Of a stretch of 64,000 nucleotides of DNA, positions 1-10,681 are shown in pieces. Position 1 is the stretch's first letter. Every line of letters starts with the position of its first letter. Made by a program: the position numbers and the translations under genes. The notes below the pieces were generated by a model. The model did no database searches and was not told the origin of the DNA. It saw only the letters and a program-made list of their open reading frames with translations. This DNA is from Ancylobacter defluvii (GTDB lineage Bacteria > Pseudomonadota > Alphaproteobacteria > Rhizobiales > Xanthobacteraceae). The stretch lies in NCBI RefSeq assembly GCF_018390605.1, contig NZ_JAHBGD010000019.1:135031-199030 (forward strand), read 5' to 3'.

Positions 1-51
1 CGTGCGCGCAGGGAGCCGGCGGAGCGAGCGTAGGACAAGGAAGCGCAGCCC

Positions 52-2076
<2,025 letters not shown>

Positions 2077-2081
2077 GACCG

Positions 2082-4031
2082 ATGGCCGAGCTCGACCCCG
2101 TGACCTTCGAGGTCCTCAAGAACTCCTTCATCACCAGCGTCGACCAGATGGGCGAGCAGATCCTGCGGACCTGCTACTCCTTCGTGATCTACAATCATGA
2201 CTTCTCCAGCGCGCTGCACGACGCCAATGGCGAATGCGCCGCCCAGGGCAATGCCGATATCGCCGTGCATGTCGGCACGCTGCACTTCACCTGCAAGGAA
2301 GTGATGCGCCACTTCGAGGGCGACATGCATGAGGGCGACGTCTACGCCATCAACGACCCCTATGCCGGCGGCACGCATTTCTCCGATGTGCGGCTGATCC
2401 GGCCGGTATTCGCCGACGGCAAGATCATCGCCTTCGCCCAGTCCAACGGTCACTGGTCGGATGTCGGCGGCTCGGTGCCCGGCTCCTTCGACGTCTCGGC
2501 CAAGGAAATGTTCAAGGAAGGCCTGCGCATCACCCCGGTGCGGTTGTTCGACAAGGGCCGGTTCTGCAAGGACGTCGCCCACCTCATCGCCTCCAACACC
2601 CGCGATCCGGCCTCGATCATCGGCGACATCCAGGCGCAGGCGCAGGCGACAGCGGTGTGCGAGCGCGAGATGCACCGTCTCGTCGGCAAATATGGCCGCG
2701 AGACGGTGGAGACCGGCCTTTCCGCCGTGCAGGACTATGTCGAGCGCTCGGCGCGCCAGCGCATCGCCGCGCTGCCGGACGGCGAATGGGAGACGGTGGA
2801 CTTCATCGACCGCGACCCGGCCGGCGGCGAGGGCATGATCCCGATCCGCATCAAGCTCACCATCAAGGGCGACAAGGCGATCTATGATTTCACCGGCTCG
2901 CATCCGGTGATCGGCTCGATCTACAATTCCGCCTTCGGCACCACCTTCTCGGCGGTGGCGGCGGGGATGAAGACCTTCTTCCCCGACCTGCCGCTGAATT
3001 CCGGCTTCTACCGCTGCTTCGAGATCATCGTTCCCGAGGGCTCGATCGTCGATGCCCAATGGCCGATCGCCGTCACCGGCTTCCTGATGCCGTTCGAGAA
3101 GATCATGAACGCCATCTACGAGATGTGGTCGAAGCTGATGCCGGAGCGGGCGCTCGCCTGCGCCTTCAATCTCGAATACCTGCTCACCGGCGGCCGCGAC
3201 GCCCGCACCCCGGACAAGCCGATCTTCATGTTCTACGACTGGCTGCCCGGCGGCTGGGGCGGGCGCAACGGCAAGGACGGCGCCAACGTCACCACCGCCT
3301 GCTTCGGCACCGGCATGATGGCGCAGCCGGTCGAGGGCCAGGAGCGCGCCAACCCGATCCTCACCACCGAATGCGAGATCCTGCGCGATAGCCCCGGCCC
3401 CGGCAAATGGCGCGGCGGCGCCGGGGTGGTGAAGACCTCGGTGATGCTGCAAGCCGAGAAGACCGTCATCTCCTACATCTGCGACCGCGAGCGTGCGGTG
3501 GTGTGGGGCATAGAGGGCGGCCTGCCCTCCATGCCGCACGGCCTCACCCTCAAGCGCGCCGGCGCCGACGAGGAGGAACGGCTCGGCTCGATCTTCTCCG
3601 ACGTGCCCATAGGCGAAGGCGACGTGTTCTCCCGCCCCACCGCCGGCGGCGGCGGCTTCGGCGACCCGCTGGAGCGCGACCCCGCCCGGGTGCTGGAGGA
3701 TGTGAAGGACGACTATGTCTCGGTCGAACGCGCCGCCAAGGATTACGGCGTCGTCGTCGAGACCATCGATGCCGAGCTCTGCGACTATGTGGTCGATGCC
3801 CCCGCCACGGCGGCCCTGCGCCAGGCCATCCGCGCCCGCCGCGTCACGGAGGCCCGCCTCGATCCGGCACTGGTCGCCGCGCGCTACCAGGCCGGCGAGA
3901 TCGATGCCTTCGACGCCATCCGCCAGCATGCGGTGATCCTCGACTGGGGCACCGGCGAATTGCTGCCGGAATCCACCCGCCAGTTCCGCGAGGTGTTCGA
4001 GCGGCGCTCGGTCGCCAACTGGGCCGGCTGA
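2082..4031 (+). CDS. hyuB: Hydantoinase/oxoprolinase subunit B (HyuB-like)
   Basis: This is the partner of HyuA; the two normally form a cytosolic complex that hydrolyses cyclic amides. It starts with the usual family opening (MAELDPVTFEVLKNSF) and contains the conserved segments NDPYAGGTHFSDV and GGGGFGDPLERDP near the C-terminus. At 649 aa it is somewhat longer than many HyuB proteins, with an extra acidic/alanine-rich C-terminal stretch after the GGGGFGDP motif. The frame is open upstream inside hyuA, but the ATG at 2082 lies 5 nt after the hyuA stop and gives the family N-terminus, so it was chosen. The tight spacing implies co-translation and complex formation. Confidence 0.93.
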   Translation: MAELDPVTFEVLKNSFITSVDQMGEQILRTCYSFVIYNHDFSSALHDANGECAAQGNADIAVHVGTLHFTCKEVMRHFEGDMHEGDVYAINDPYAGGTHFSDVRLIRPVFADGKIIAFAQSNGHWSDVGGSVPGSFDVSAKEMFKEGLRITPVRLFDKGRFCKDVAHLIASNTRDPASIIGDIQAQAQATAVCEREMHRLVGKYGRETVETGLSAVQDYVERSARQRIAALPDGEWETVDFIDRDPAGGEGMIPIRIKLTIKGDKAIYDFTGSHPVIGSIYNSAFGTTFSAVAAGMKTFFPDLPLNSGFYRCFEIIVPEGSIVDAQWPIAVTGFLMPFEKIMNAIYEMWSKLMPERALACAFNLEYLLTGGRDARTPDKPIFMFYDWLPGGWGGRNGKDGANVTTACFGTGMMAQPVEGQERANPILTTECEILRDSPGPGKWRGGAGVVKTSVMLQAEKTVISYICDRERAVVWGIEGGLPSMPHGLTLKRAGADEEERLGSIFSDVPIGEGDVFSRPTAGGGGFGDPLERDPARVLEDVKDDYVSVERAAKDYGVVVETIDAELCDYVVDAPATAALRQAIRARRVTEARLDPALVAARYQAGEIDAFDAIRQHAVILDWGTGELLPESTRQFREVFERRSVANWAG

Positions 4032-4040
4032 GCCCCCGCC

Positions 4041-4059
4041 CCGCCGCCTCGCGCGGCGG
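4041..4059. terminator. GC-rich hairpin between hyuB and binding-protein gene
   Basis: Seven-base perfect arms (4041-4047 and 4053-4059, CCGCCGC/GCGGCGG) around a 5-nt loop lie just after the hyuB stop. There is no T-run, so it is more likely an mRNA processing or stabilising stem that sets apart the binding-protein message than a full terminator. Confidence 0.3.
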
Positions 4060-4161
4060 CCGACTTCTTCGCCGCCTCCGCGGCGCTACGCAGTGCGTTC
4101 GGAAGAGGAGGCGGGCCGGCGCCCGTCCCCTCCCGCCAAAACCAACCAGAGGAAGAAAGCC

Positions 4162-5271
4162 ATGTCGACATCCGCGCGCCCGGCCCGCAGCCGTGCCGTC
4201 TCCCGCATCAGGCACCGCGCCCTTGCCGGCGCCGCCCTCATCGGCTTCGCCGCCGCCTCGCTCTCCCCCGCGGCGGCGGAGACGAAGTGGTTCCCGATGA
4301 AGATCTACGACAGCTCCTCGGGCACGCCGACGCCGGCGGAATACACCCCGCTCGCCAAGGCCGAGAAGCCCTACAACATCTGCGTGCTGTTCCCGCACAT
4401 GAAGGACAGCTTCTGGGTCGCCGTCGCCTATGGCATCGCCACCCAGGCCGCGACCTCCAACGTCAACATGAATCTCTACGAGGCCGGCGGCTACGAGAAC
4501 TTGCCCAAGCAGCTCTCGCAGTTCGACGACTGCATGGCGGCCAAGGCCGATGCCATCATCGTCGGCGCCATCTCCGGCGCCGGCCTGATGAAGAAGTTCG
4601 AGGAGGCCAAGGCCAAGGGCATCCCGGTGGTCGGCGTCACCAATCCGCTGCCGCCCAACGCGCTGCCGGCCGCCAACTATGTCGACTTCGTCGCCATGGG
4701 CGAGGTGACCGGCGAGGGCCTGCTGGCGCAGTCGAAGCCGGATGAGGAGCTCAACATCGTCACCTTCCCCGGCCCGGCGGGCTCGGGCTGGGCGGAATCC
4801 TTCAACGAGGGCTTCAAGAAGGCGGTGGCCAAGAACCCCAAGGCCAAGATCCTCGGCGAGAAGTTCGGCGATTCCGGCGTCGCGGTGCAGCTGCAGCTGA
4901 TCCAGGACGCGTTGCAGGCCTATCCGTCGATGAACGTGATCTGGGGCAGCGCGCCCACCGCCGAGGCCGCCATCGGCGCCGTCGCCGAGGCCGGCCGCAC
5001 CGACATCAAGGTGATCTCCTCCTATGAGAACCAGGCGATGCTCGACGCGCTGAACCGCGGCGACATCCTCGCCTTCGCCACCCAGTACCCGGTCGGCGAG
5101 GGCGCCATCGCCATCGACCAGGCGATCCGGCTGATCGAGAAGAAACCGGTGACCGCGCTGGTGCAGCCGGTGGCGGCGGTGATCGACAAGACCACGGTGC
5201 CGAAGCTGCAGATGGACCTCGTGCTCGCCCCGGCGAGCTGGAGCCCGGTCTACTCCGTCAAGGCGAAGTAG
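4162..5271 (+). CDS. TorT-like periplasmic substrate-binding protein of ABC importer
   Basis: The 369-aa precursor begins with an Arg-rich signal peptide ending near ...LSPAAA (about residue 36). The mature part is a periplasmic-binding-protein type I fold resembling TorT: it has the paired signatures YNICVLFPHMKDSFWVAVAYG and EAGGYENLPKQLSQFDDC, both recognisable in TorT. Here there is no TMAO sensor kinase nearby; instead the gene precedes a ribose-type ABC ATPase and two permeases, so it is probably the solute receptor of that importer. ATG 4162 was chosen because it follows a purine-rich AGAGGAAGAAAG site and yields a proper signal peptide; the frame is open further upstream. The ligand is unknown but probably the substrate of the hydantoinase/Mo-hydroxylase pathway. 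Confidence 0.85.
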   Translation: MSTSARPARSRAVSRIRHRALAGAALIGFAAASLSPAAAETKWFPMKIYDSSSGTPTPAEYTPLAKAEKPYNICVLFPHMKDSFWVAVAYGIATQAATSNVNMNLYEAGGYENLPKQLSQFDDCMAAKADAIIVGAISGAGLMKKFEEAKAKGIPVVGVTNPLPPNALPAANYVDFVAMGEVTGEGLLAQSKPDEELNIVTFPGPAGSGWAESFNEGFKKAVAKNPKAKILGEKFGDSGVAVQLQLIQDALQAYPSMNVIWGSAPTAEAAIGAVAEAGRTDIKVISSYENQAMLDALNRGDILAFATQYPVGEGAIAIDQAIRLIEKKPVTALVQPVAAVIDKTTVPKLQMDLVLAPASWSPVYSVKAK

Positions 5272-5390
5272 GACCCCCACGGGCGACAGCGCCGCGTCGA
5301 GGCTCCGTGCGTGCCCCCGCGCACGGAGCCTCGCGTGGCCCGGGAACGGCATTGGCTCCGCGATGCGGGTGAGGGCTCGCGCTCCTCTTA

Positions 5391-5570
5391 CTCTCCCTCT
5401 CCCCGCCCGAACTCGGCTATTGCCGAGTTCGGTTCCGGCAAGGACGAAGCCGGAAACATCCGGCTTCGGCGGAGAGGTGGCCCGCGCAACGGGTCGGTGA
5501 GGGGAGACGACACTGGGAAGCCAGGAAGGCCCCTCTCCCCACCCCTCTCCCCGACGGGGGGAGGGAGAAG
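5391..5570. repeat. Dispersed palindromic intergenic repeat, long copy
   Basis: This element occupies much of the gene-free stretch 5272-5668. It has CTCTCCC-rich outer ends that are inversely related, and a core around 5473-5505 that recurs in reverse orientation at 26584-26700. Compared with that copy it carries an extra block of about 58 nt holding two perfect 9-bp hairpins (5409-5417 with 5422-5430; 5446-5454 with 5459-5467). The rest of 5272-5668 shows no gene; the ribosome site of the next gene is at about 5656-5664. Such mosaic palindromic elements are common between genes in Hyphomicrobiales. Confidence 0.8.
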
Positions 5571-5668
5571 ATGCCGCGCAGAGGGCAAGGCCATGCTCGG
5601 CACGGCCCGGCACGCCGGACGATGGAAGTGGCATGCCCCCTGCTACGGAGCAGGCCGAAGGAGAACGG

Positions 5669-7219
5669 ATGAACACCAGCGCAGAGATCCAGCAGGCAGC
5701 GCCCGGCGCCGCGCCGCTGCTGGAGCTGAAGGGCATATCGAAACGCTTCACCGGCGTGCGCGCCCTCGATCACGTCGATCTCGACGTCCGGGCGGGCGAG
5801 CTGCATGTGCTGTTCGGCGAGAACGGCGCCGGCAAGTCGACGCTGATCAACGTCATCTCCGGCACCTTCCCGCCGGACGAGGGCAGCTTCCGCTTCGATG
5901 GCGAGGAGATCCGCCACCTCTCGCCGCAGCGGGCGCGCGCCATCGGCATCAGCCCGGTGTTCCAGGAATTCTCGCTGGTGCCGAGCCTGACGGTGGAGGA
6001 GAACCTGTTCCTCGGCCGTGAAATCTCCGCCGGCGGCGTGCTGCGCGCCGGGGCGATGCGCAAAAAGGCCCGCGCACTCATCGACGAGCTTGGCTTCGAC
6101 CTTGATCCGGGCCGGCGCGTCGACGACCTCTCGCGCGCCCACCAGCAGATGGCGGAGATCGCCAAGGCTCTGCTCGGCAAGGTGCGCCTGCTCATCCTCG
6201 ACGAGCCGACCGCCTCGCTCACCGAGCGCGAGACCGGCCGGCTGTTCGAATTGATCGCCAAGCTGAAGGCGCAGGGCGTCGGCCTCATCTATGTCTCGCA
6301 CCGCATGCGCGAGATCCGCGCGCTGGCCGACCGGGTGACGGTGCTGCGCGACGGCCGCCATATCCGCACCCTCGACGCCGCCCGCGTCACCGATGGCGAG
6401 CTGGTCGAGCTGATGACCGGAAGGCGCATCGACGTGCTGTTCCCCGCCATCCCGCACGCCCCCGCCGAGGTGGCGGTCGATGTCGAAGGCCTCACCCTTG
6501 CCGATGGCTCGGTGAAGGACGTGAATTTCCACGCCCGCGCCGGCGAGATCACCGGCATTGCCGGTCTGGTCGGCTGCGGCAAGTCGGAGCTGGTGCGGGC
6601 GATCTACGGGCTGGAGCCGGTCGTCGCCGGCACGGTGCGCATAAACGGCACGCCCTATGACGCGCCGGCCCCGCGCGCCAGCCTCAAGCGCGGCGTCGCC
6701 TATTTCCCCGCCAACCGCGTGGCGGAGGGGCTCGCTTTGTCGCGTCCCATCCGCGAGAATGCCTCGATGACGGCGCTGGACCTGCCCGCCGTCGCCCGCT
6801 TCGGCCTGTTGCGGCAGGGCAGCGAGCGCAGCCTGGTCGGCGCGGCGATGGAGCGGCTGAAGCTGCGCCCGCCCAATATCGAGCGGCCGGCCGGCGCGCT
6901 CTCCGGCGGCAACCGCCAGAAGGTGATGCTCGGCCGGGCGCTGACCCGCGACCTGTCGGTCTTCCTGTTCGACGAACCGAGCGTCGGCATCGATGTCGGC
7001 GCCAAGCTCGAGGTCTATGAATTCATGAAGCAGTTGGTGGAGGCGGGGGCGGCGGTGATCGTGGTGTCCTCGGAACTGCCGGAGGTGCTGGCGCTCTCCA
7101 ACCGCCTCTATGTCATGCATCACGGCCGCATCGCCGCCGAGCTGGCCGGGCCGGAAAAGACCGAGCAGAACGTGCTGGCCTCCTTCTTCAAGGAACATCT
7201 GGCGACGGAGGCGGCATGA
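5669..7219 (+). CDS. Ribose/galactose-type ABC importer ATPase (two nucleotide-binding domains)
   Basis: The 516-aa protein has two ABC domains like RbsA/MglA. Domain 1 has Walker A GENGAGKST and Walker B LLILDEPTASLT, with a signature region SRAHQQMAEIAKAL. Domain 2 has a divergent P-loop (GLVGCGKSEL), signature LSGGNRQKVMLGRAL and Walker B FLFDEPSVGID. Degenerate second domains are normal in this family. It energises uptake together with the permeases at 7216 and 8246 and the binding protein at 4162. ATG 5669 follows a GGAGAAC ribosome site; the frame extends 12 codons further without support. It overlaps the next gene by 4 nt (ATGA), indicating translational coupling. Confidence 0.93.
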   Translation: MNTSAEIQQAAPGAAPLLELKGISKRFTGVRALDHVDLDVRAGELHVLFGENGAGKSTLINVISGTFPPDEGSFRFDGEEIRHLSPQRARAIGISPVFQEFSLVPSLTVEENLFLGREISAGGVLRAGAMRKKARALIDELGFDLDPGRRVDDLSRAHQQMAEIAKALLGKVRLLILDEPTASLTERETGRLFELIAKLKAQGVGLIYVSHRMREIRALADRVTVLRDGRHIRTLDAARVTDGELVELMTGRRIDVLFPAIPHAPAEVAVDVEGLTLADGSVKDVNFHARAGEITGIAGLVGCGKSELVRAIYGLEPVVAGTVRINGTPYDAPAPRASLKRGVAYFPANRVAEGLALSRPIRENASMTALDLPAVARFGLLRQGSERSLVGAAMERLKLRPPNIERPAGALSGGNRQKVMLGRALTRDLSVFLFDEPSVGIDVGAKLEVYEFMKQLVEAGAAVIVVSSELPEVLALSNRLYVMHHGRIAAELAGPEKTEQNVLASFFKEHLATEAA

Positions 7220-8253
7220 ACGCGCACGCTTCCTCCACCAATGCCGCCTCTCTCGCCGCCCGCCCCGGCATCACCGCCTCCGGCCGCAGCCTTCTCGGCC
7301 GCATCGGCTTCCTGCCGGCGCTGCTGATCCTGGTGGTGGTCGGCATGTCGGCGGTCGATCCGCAATTCTACGGGCCGATCAATATCCTCAACATCCTGCG
7401 CAACGCCTCCTTCCTCACCATCGTCGCCTGCGGGCAGGCCCTGGTGATCATCGCCGGCGGCTTCGACCTGTCGGTCGGCGCGGTGGTAGCGCTGGCCAGC
7501 GTGGTGACGGCCAAGACCATGGGCATGCTCGCCGCCGCCTTCCCCGGCAATGACGCCCTCGTCATTGCCGGCGGTGTCGCCGCCGGGCTCGGCAGCGGCG
7601 CGGCGGTGGGGCTGGTCAACGGGCTGTGCGTCGCCCGGCTGAAGGTCTCCGGCTTCGTCGTCACCCTCGGCACCATGTCGGCGACCGCCGGGGTGGCGCT
7701 GATGATCACCTCCGGCATCCCGGTCTACGGCATGCCGCAGAGCTTCGTGCGCGAATTCGGCCGGGCCCAGTTCTTCGGCCTGCCCACCGCGATCTATGTG
7801 GCGCTCATCGTGCTGCTGGTGATGGTGTTCGTGCAGCGGCGCACCTTGTTCGGCCGCTATGTCTACGCCATCGGCGGCAATGCCGATGCCGCCATCGTCT
7901 CCGGCGTCGGCATCCGCCGGCATCTGGTCGGCACCTATGTGCTGTCCGGCGTGCTCGCCGCGCTCGCCGGCATCCTGCTTACCGCCCAGGTCGGCTCCGG
8001 CCAGGCCAGTTTCGGTGGCGATCGCATGATGCTGCAATCCATCGCCGCCGCCGTCATCGGCGGGGTCAGCCTGCGCGGCGGCGTCGGGCGGGTGGAGATC
8101 GTCGCGGTCAGCGCGCTGTTCCTCACCATTCTCGGCAACGCCCTCAACCTGCTCCACATCGATTCGCGTCTGCAGCCGGTGTTCCTTGGCGTCATCATGG
8201 TGGCGGCGGTGGCGCTGGACGAACTCGGCCGGCGGAGGAAAGCCCGTGTCTGA
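7216..8253 (+). CDS. ABC importer permease, RbsC family (first)
   Basis: The 345-aa very hydrophobic protein has eight to ten predicted membrane segments and the family motif GGFDLSVGAVVALASV, typical of RbsC-type permeases (BPD_transp_2). A late conserved stretch, AAAVIGGVSLRGGVG, is also visible. It starts on the ATGA shared with the ATPase stop and its own end overlaps the second permease by 8 nt. The two permeases are paralogous, and a heterodimeric membrane channel is likely. The N-terminal 35 residues are hydrophilic and cytosolic. Confidence 0.92.
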   Translation: MNAHASSTNAASLAARPGITASGRSLLGRIGFLPALLILVVVGMSAVDPQFYGPINILNILRNASFLTIVACGQALVIIAGGFDLSVGAVVALASVVTAKTMGMLAAAFPGNDALVIAGGVAAGLGSGAAVGLVNGLCVARLKVSGFVVTLGTMSATAGVALMITSGIPVYGMPQSFVREFGRAQFFGLPTAIYVALIVLLVMVFVQRRTLFGRYVYAIGGNADAAIVSGVGIRRHLVGTYVLSGVLAALAGILLTAQVGSGQASFGGDRMMLQSIAAAVIGGVSLRGGVGRVEIVAVSALFLTILGNALNLLHIDSRLQPVFLGVIMVAAVALDELGRRRKARV

Positions 8254-9250
8254 CGTCTCCCCCTCTCTGCCCTCGCCCGCCGATCGCCGCTCCGCCCTGT
8301 CGGCCCTGCTGTGGCAGGCGGCGCTGCCCATCGCCCTCATCATGTTGCTGCTCGGCTTCGCGGCGGTGGATTCCGCCGTGCTCACGCCGGGCAACCTGGT
8401 CAACATCGCCCAGCAGGCGAGCTATCTCGCCTTGTTCGCCATGGCGCAGACGGTGGTGATCCTCACCCGCGGCTTCGACCTCGCCTTGGGGCCGACGGTG
8501 TCGATGGTCAGCGTCGGCGCGGCGCTGGCCATGGCGGCCGGGGTCGCCGGCGGGCAGGAGCCCGGCACCGTTCTGCTGATGGGGCTGGCGGCCGGCTTCG
8601 CCCTCGGCGCCGCCTGCGGCGTGTTCAATGGCGTCGTCGTCGCCTATCTCGGGGTCAGCCCCTTCGTGGCGACGCTGGGCAGCTACAACATCGCCATCGG
8701 CGTCGCCACCACCATCTCCGCCGGCCGGCCGGTGCAGGGGGTGCCGGACCTGTTCTCGCAGTTGCTCTATGGCGGCAGCCTGTTCGGCGTGCCGGCGGCG
8801 ATCGTCATCGCGGTGCTGGTCGGCATCGGGCTGCATCTGCTGCTCACCCGCACCGTCTATGGCCGTTCGCTCTACGTCATCGGCACCAATCCCCGCGCCG
8901 CCGCGGTAGCGGGACTGCCGGTGAAGCGGCTGCTGGTCGCCACCTATATGCTGTGCTCCAGCCTCGCCGCGCTCGGGGCGCTGATGATGACGGCGCGCAC
9001 TGGCTCCGGCGAGCCCAATCTCGGCGGCTCGCTGTCGCTGCAGGCCATCGCCGCGGCGGTGGTCGGCGGGACCAGCCTCGCCGGCGGGCGCGGCGGGGTC
9101 GGCACCGCGGTGGTCGGCGCGCTGTTCGTCACCATCCTGTCGAACGGCATGAACCTCGCCCGCATTGACGGCTATGTGCAGATGGTGGTGCTCGGCGCCA
9201 TCGTCATCGCCGGCGTCGTGCTCGACCGGCTGCGGCTGGAGCGGCGCTGA
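8246..9250 (+). CDS. ABC importer permease, RbsC family (second)
   Basis: This second RbsC-type permease (334 aa) has the motif TRGFDLALGPTVSMVSV and the late AAAVVGGTSLAGGRGG block, matching the first permease. The start is GTG 8246, with a strong GGCGGAGGAAAG ribosome site inside the end of the previous gene; the open frame extends 20 codons further upstream but without a better site. Overlap with the preceding gene indicates coupling. It completes an importer made of one binding protein, one double ATPase and two different permeases. Confidence 0.9.
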   Translation: MSDVSPSLPSPADRRSALSALLWQAALPIALIMLLLGFAAVDSAVLTPGNLVNIAQQASYLALFAMAQTVVILTRGFDLALGPTVSMVSVGAALAMAAGVAGGQEPGTVLLMGLAAGFALGAACGVFNGVVVAYLGVSPFVATLGSYNIAIGVATTISAGRPVQGVPDLFSQLLYGGSLFGVPAAIVIAVLVGIGLHLLLTRTVYGRSLYVIGTNPRAAAVAGLPVKRLLVATYMLCSSLAALGALMMTARTGSGEPNLGGSLSLQAIAAAVVGGTSLAGGRGGVGTAVVGALFVTILSNGMNLARIDGYVQMVVLGAIVIAGVVLDRLRLERR

Positions 9251-9344
9251 TGCGGGATATCGGCCGCATCGGACGGATCGTTCCCACCATACACCTCACC
9301 GTACTGACCGGACACGCCCGGCGACGACCCTGGGAGGTACCTCG

Positions 9345-10196
9345 ATGACGCCATCGCCGCACCCCTCGCTCTATGTCGCCCCCTCCCTCGATACCGCTCT
9401 CGACGCCCTCGCCGAGCGCGGTGCCGAGGGGGCGCCCTTCGCCGGCGGCACCTGGATCATGCGGGCGCCGATCCGCCACGAACGCCTGCGGCCCGCTTAT
9501 GTCGGGCTCGGGCGCATCCCGGAACTGACCCGGATCGAGGTCGGGGACAGCCATGTCTCCATCGGCGCCGGCGTCACCCATGCCCGCCTCGCCGAGGCCC
9601 TCGCCGACGCGCCGGACCTGCAGGTGCTCGCCGAGGCGGCCGGCCGCTCCGCCAATCCCGCCGTGCGCCGCGCCGCCACCCTCGGCGGCAATCTGTGCAC
9701 CTCGGGCTTCGCCGCGGCCGACCTTGTCCCGGCGCTGCTCTGCCTCGACGCCGAGGTCGAGATCCGCTCGCGCGAGGGGACGGAGCGCCTGGCGCTGAAA
9801 GAATTTCTATCGATCCGCCAATCGCTTCACCCAAGCCTTCTATTGACGCGCATCCTCGTCCCGCGCTCGCCCGCCCGCAGCGCCCATGCCCGGCTCCCAC
9901 TGCGCAAGGCGGGCGATTACCCGACCGCCATCGTCAGCCTGGCGGTGACATCCGACGACGACGGACGGGTCGCGCAGGCCCGCATCGCCGTCGGCTCGGT
10001 GGAGGCGGTGGCGCGTCGCTGGACCCGCCTCGAGGCGGCGCTCGCCGGCGCACCGCTCGACGCCGGGACCGCGCATCGCCTCGCCACCGAGCTTGCCGGC
10101 GAGTTCACCGGCCGCGACGGGGTGGAGGCACCGGGCTGGTACCGGGTCTCTGTGCTGCCGGCGCTGGTCCGCCGCGCCGTCGCCGCGCTTCACTGA
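9345..10196 (+). CDS. Molybdenum hydroxylase FAD-binding subunit (CoxM/XdhB-type)
   Basis: The 283-aa protein is the flavin subunit of a heterotrimeric xanthine-dehydrogenase-family enzyme; it passes electrons from the 2Fe-2S subunit to FAD. Two FAD-binding signatures are visible: AGGTWIMRAP near residue 32, in place of the more usual AGGTDL, and the AATLGGNLCTS block near residue 108. A GGGAGGT ribosome site precedes ATG 9345. It is followed 18 nt later by the iron-sulfur subunit and then the molybdopterin subunit, in the M-S-L order of cox-type operons. The substrate is unknown. Confidence 0.9.
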   Translation: MTPSPHPSLYVAPSLDTALDALAERGAEGAPFAGGTWIMRAPIRHERLRPAYVGLGRIPELTRIEVGDSHVSIGAGVTHARLAEALADAPDLQVLAEAAGRSANPAVRRAATLGGNLCTSGFAAADLVPALLCLDAEVEIRSREGTERLALKEFLSIRQSLHPSLLLTRILVPRSPARSAHARLPLRKAGDYPTAIVSLAVTSDDDGRVAQARIAVGSVEAVARRWTRLEAALAGAPLDAGTAHRLATELAGEFTGRDGVEAPGWYRVSVLPALVRRAVAALH

Positions 10197-10214
10197 TCCG
10201 GACAGGAGATCCCC

Positions 10215-10670
10215 ATGCCGATCGACATGACGGTCAACGGCGAATCCAGGCGCTCCATCGCCGACCCGATGACGCCGCTGGTCGACGTGCTGCGCGAGGA
10301 GTTTCACCTCACCGGCGCCAAGCCAGTATGCCGTGAGGGTTTTTGCGGCGCCTGCACCGTGCAGCTGGACGGTGAGCCGGTGGTTTCCTGCCTCACCCCA
10401 GCGGGACTGGCAGCGGGATGCGAGATCCGCACCATTGAGGGGTTGTCGGCCGGCGGGCGGCTCAATCCGGTTCAGGCGAAGCTCGCGGAGCATGATGCCG
10501 TGCAGTGCGGCATGTGCTTTCCCGGCATGGTGGTCACCTTGACGCATTTCCTCGCCCACACGCCGCGCCCGAGCCGTGACGAGGTACGCGCCGCCCTCAC
10601 CGGCAATGCCTGCCGCTGCACCGGCTATGAACGCATCGTCGCCGCCGCGCTCGACGCCGCCGGCGCATGA
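10215..10670 (+). CDS. Molybdenum hydroxylase 2Fe-2S subunit (CoxS-type)
   Basis: The 151-aa protein carries two [2Fe-2S] clusters. The plant-ferredoxin-type site uses C39, C44, C47 and C59 (CREGFCGACT...VVSC), and the second, helical-domain site uses C98, C101, C133 and C135 (QCGMC...NACRCTGY). All eight ligands are present and the length is standard. There is an AGGAG ribosome site before ATG 10215. It transfers electrons from the molybdenum centre to the FAD subunit encoded upstream. Confidence 0.96.
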   Translation: MPIDMTVNGESRRSIADPMTPLVDVLREEFHLTGAKPVCREGFCGACTVQLDGEPVVSCLTPAGLAAGCEIRTIEGLSAGGRLNPVQAKLAEHDAVQCGMCFPGMVVTLTHFLAHTPRPSRDEVRAALTGNACRCTGYERIVAAALDAAGA

Positions 10671-10681
10671 AGGAGGCCGCG

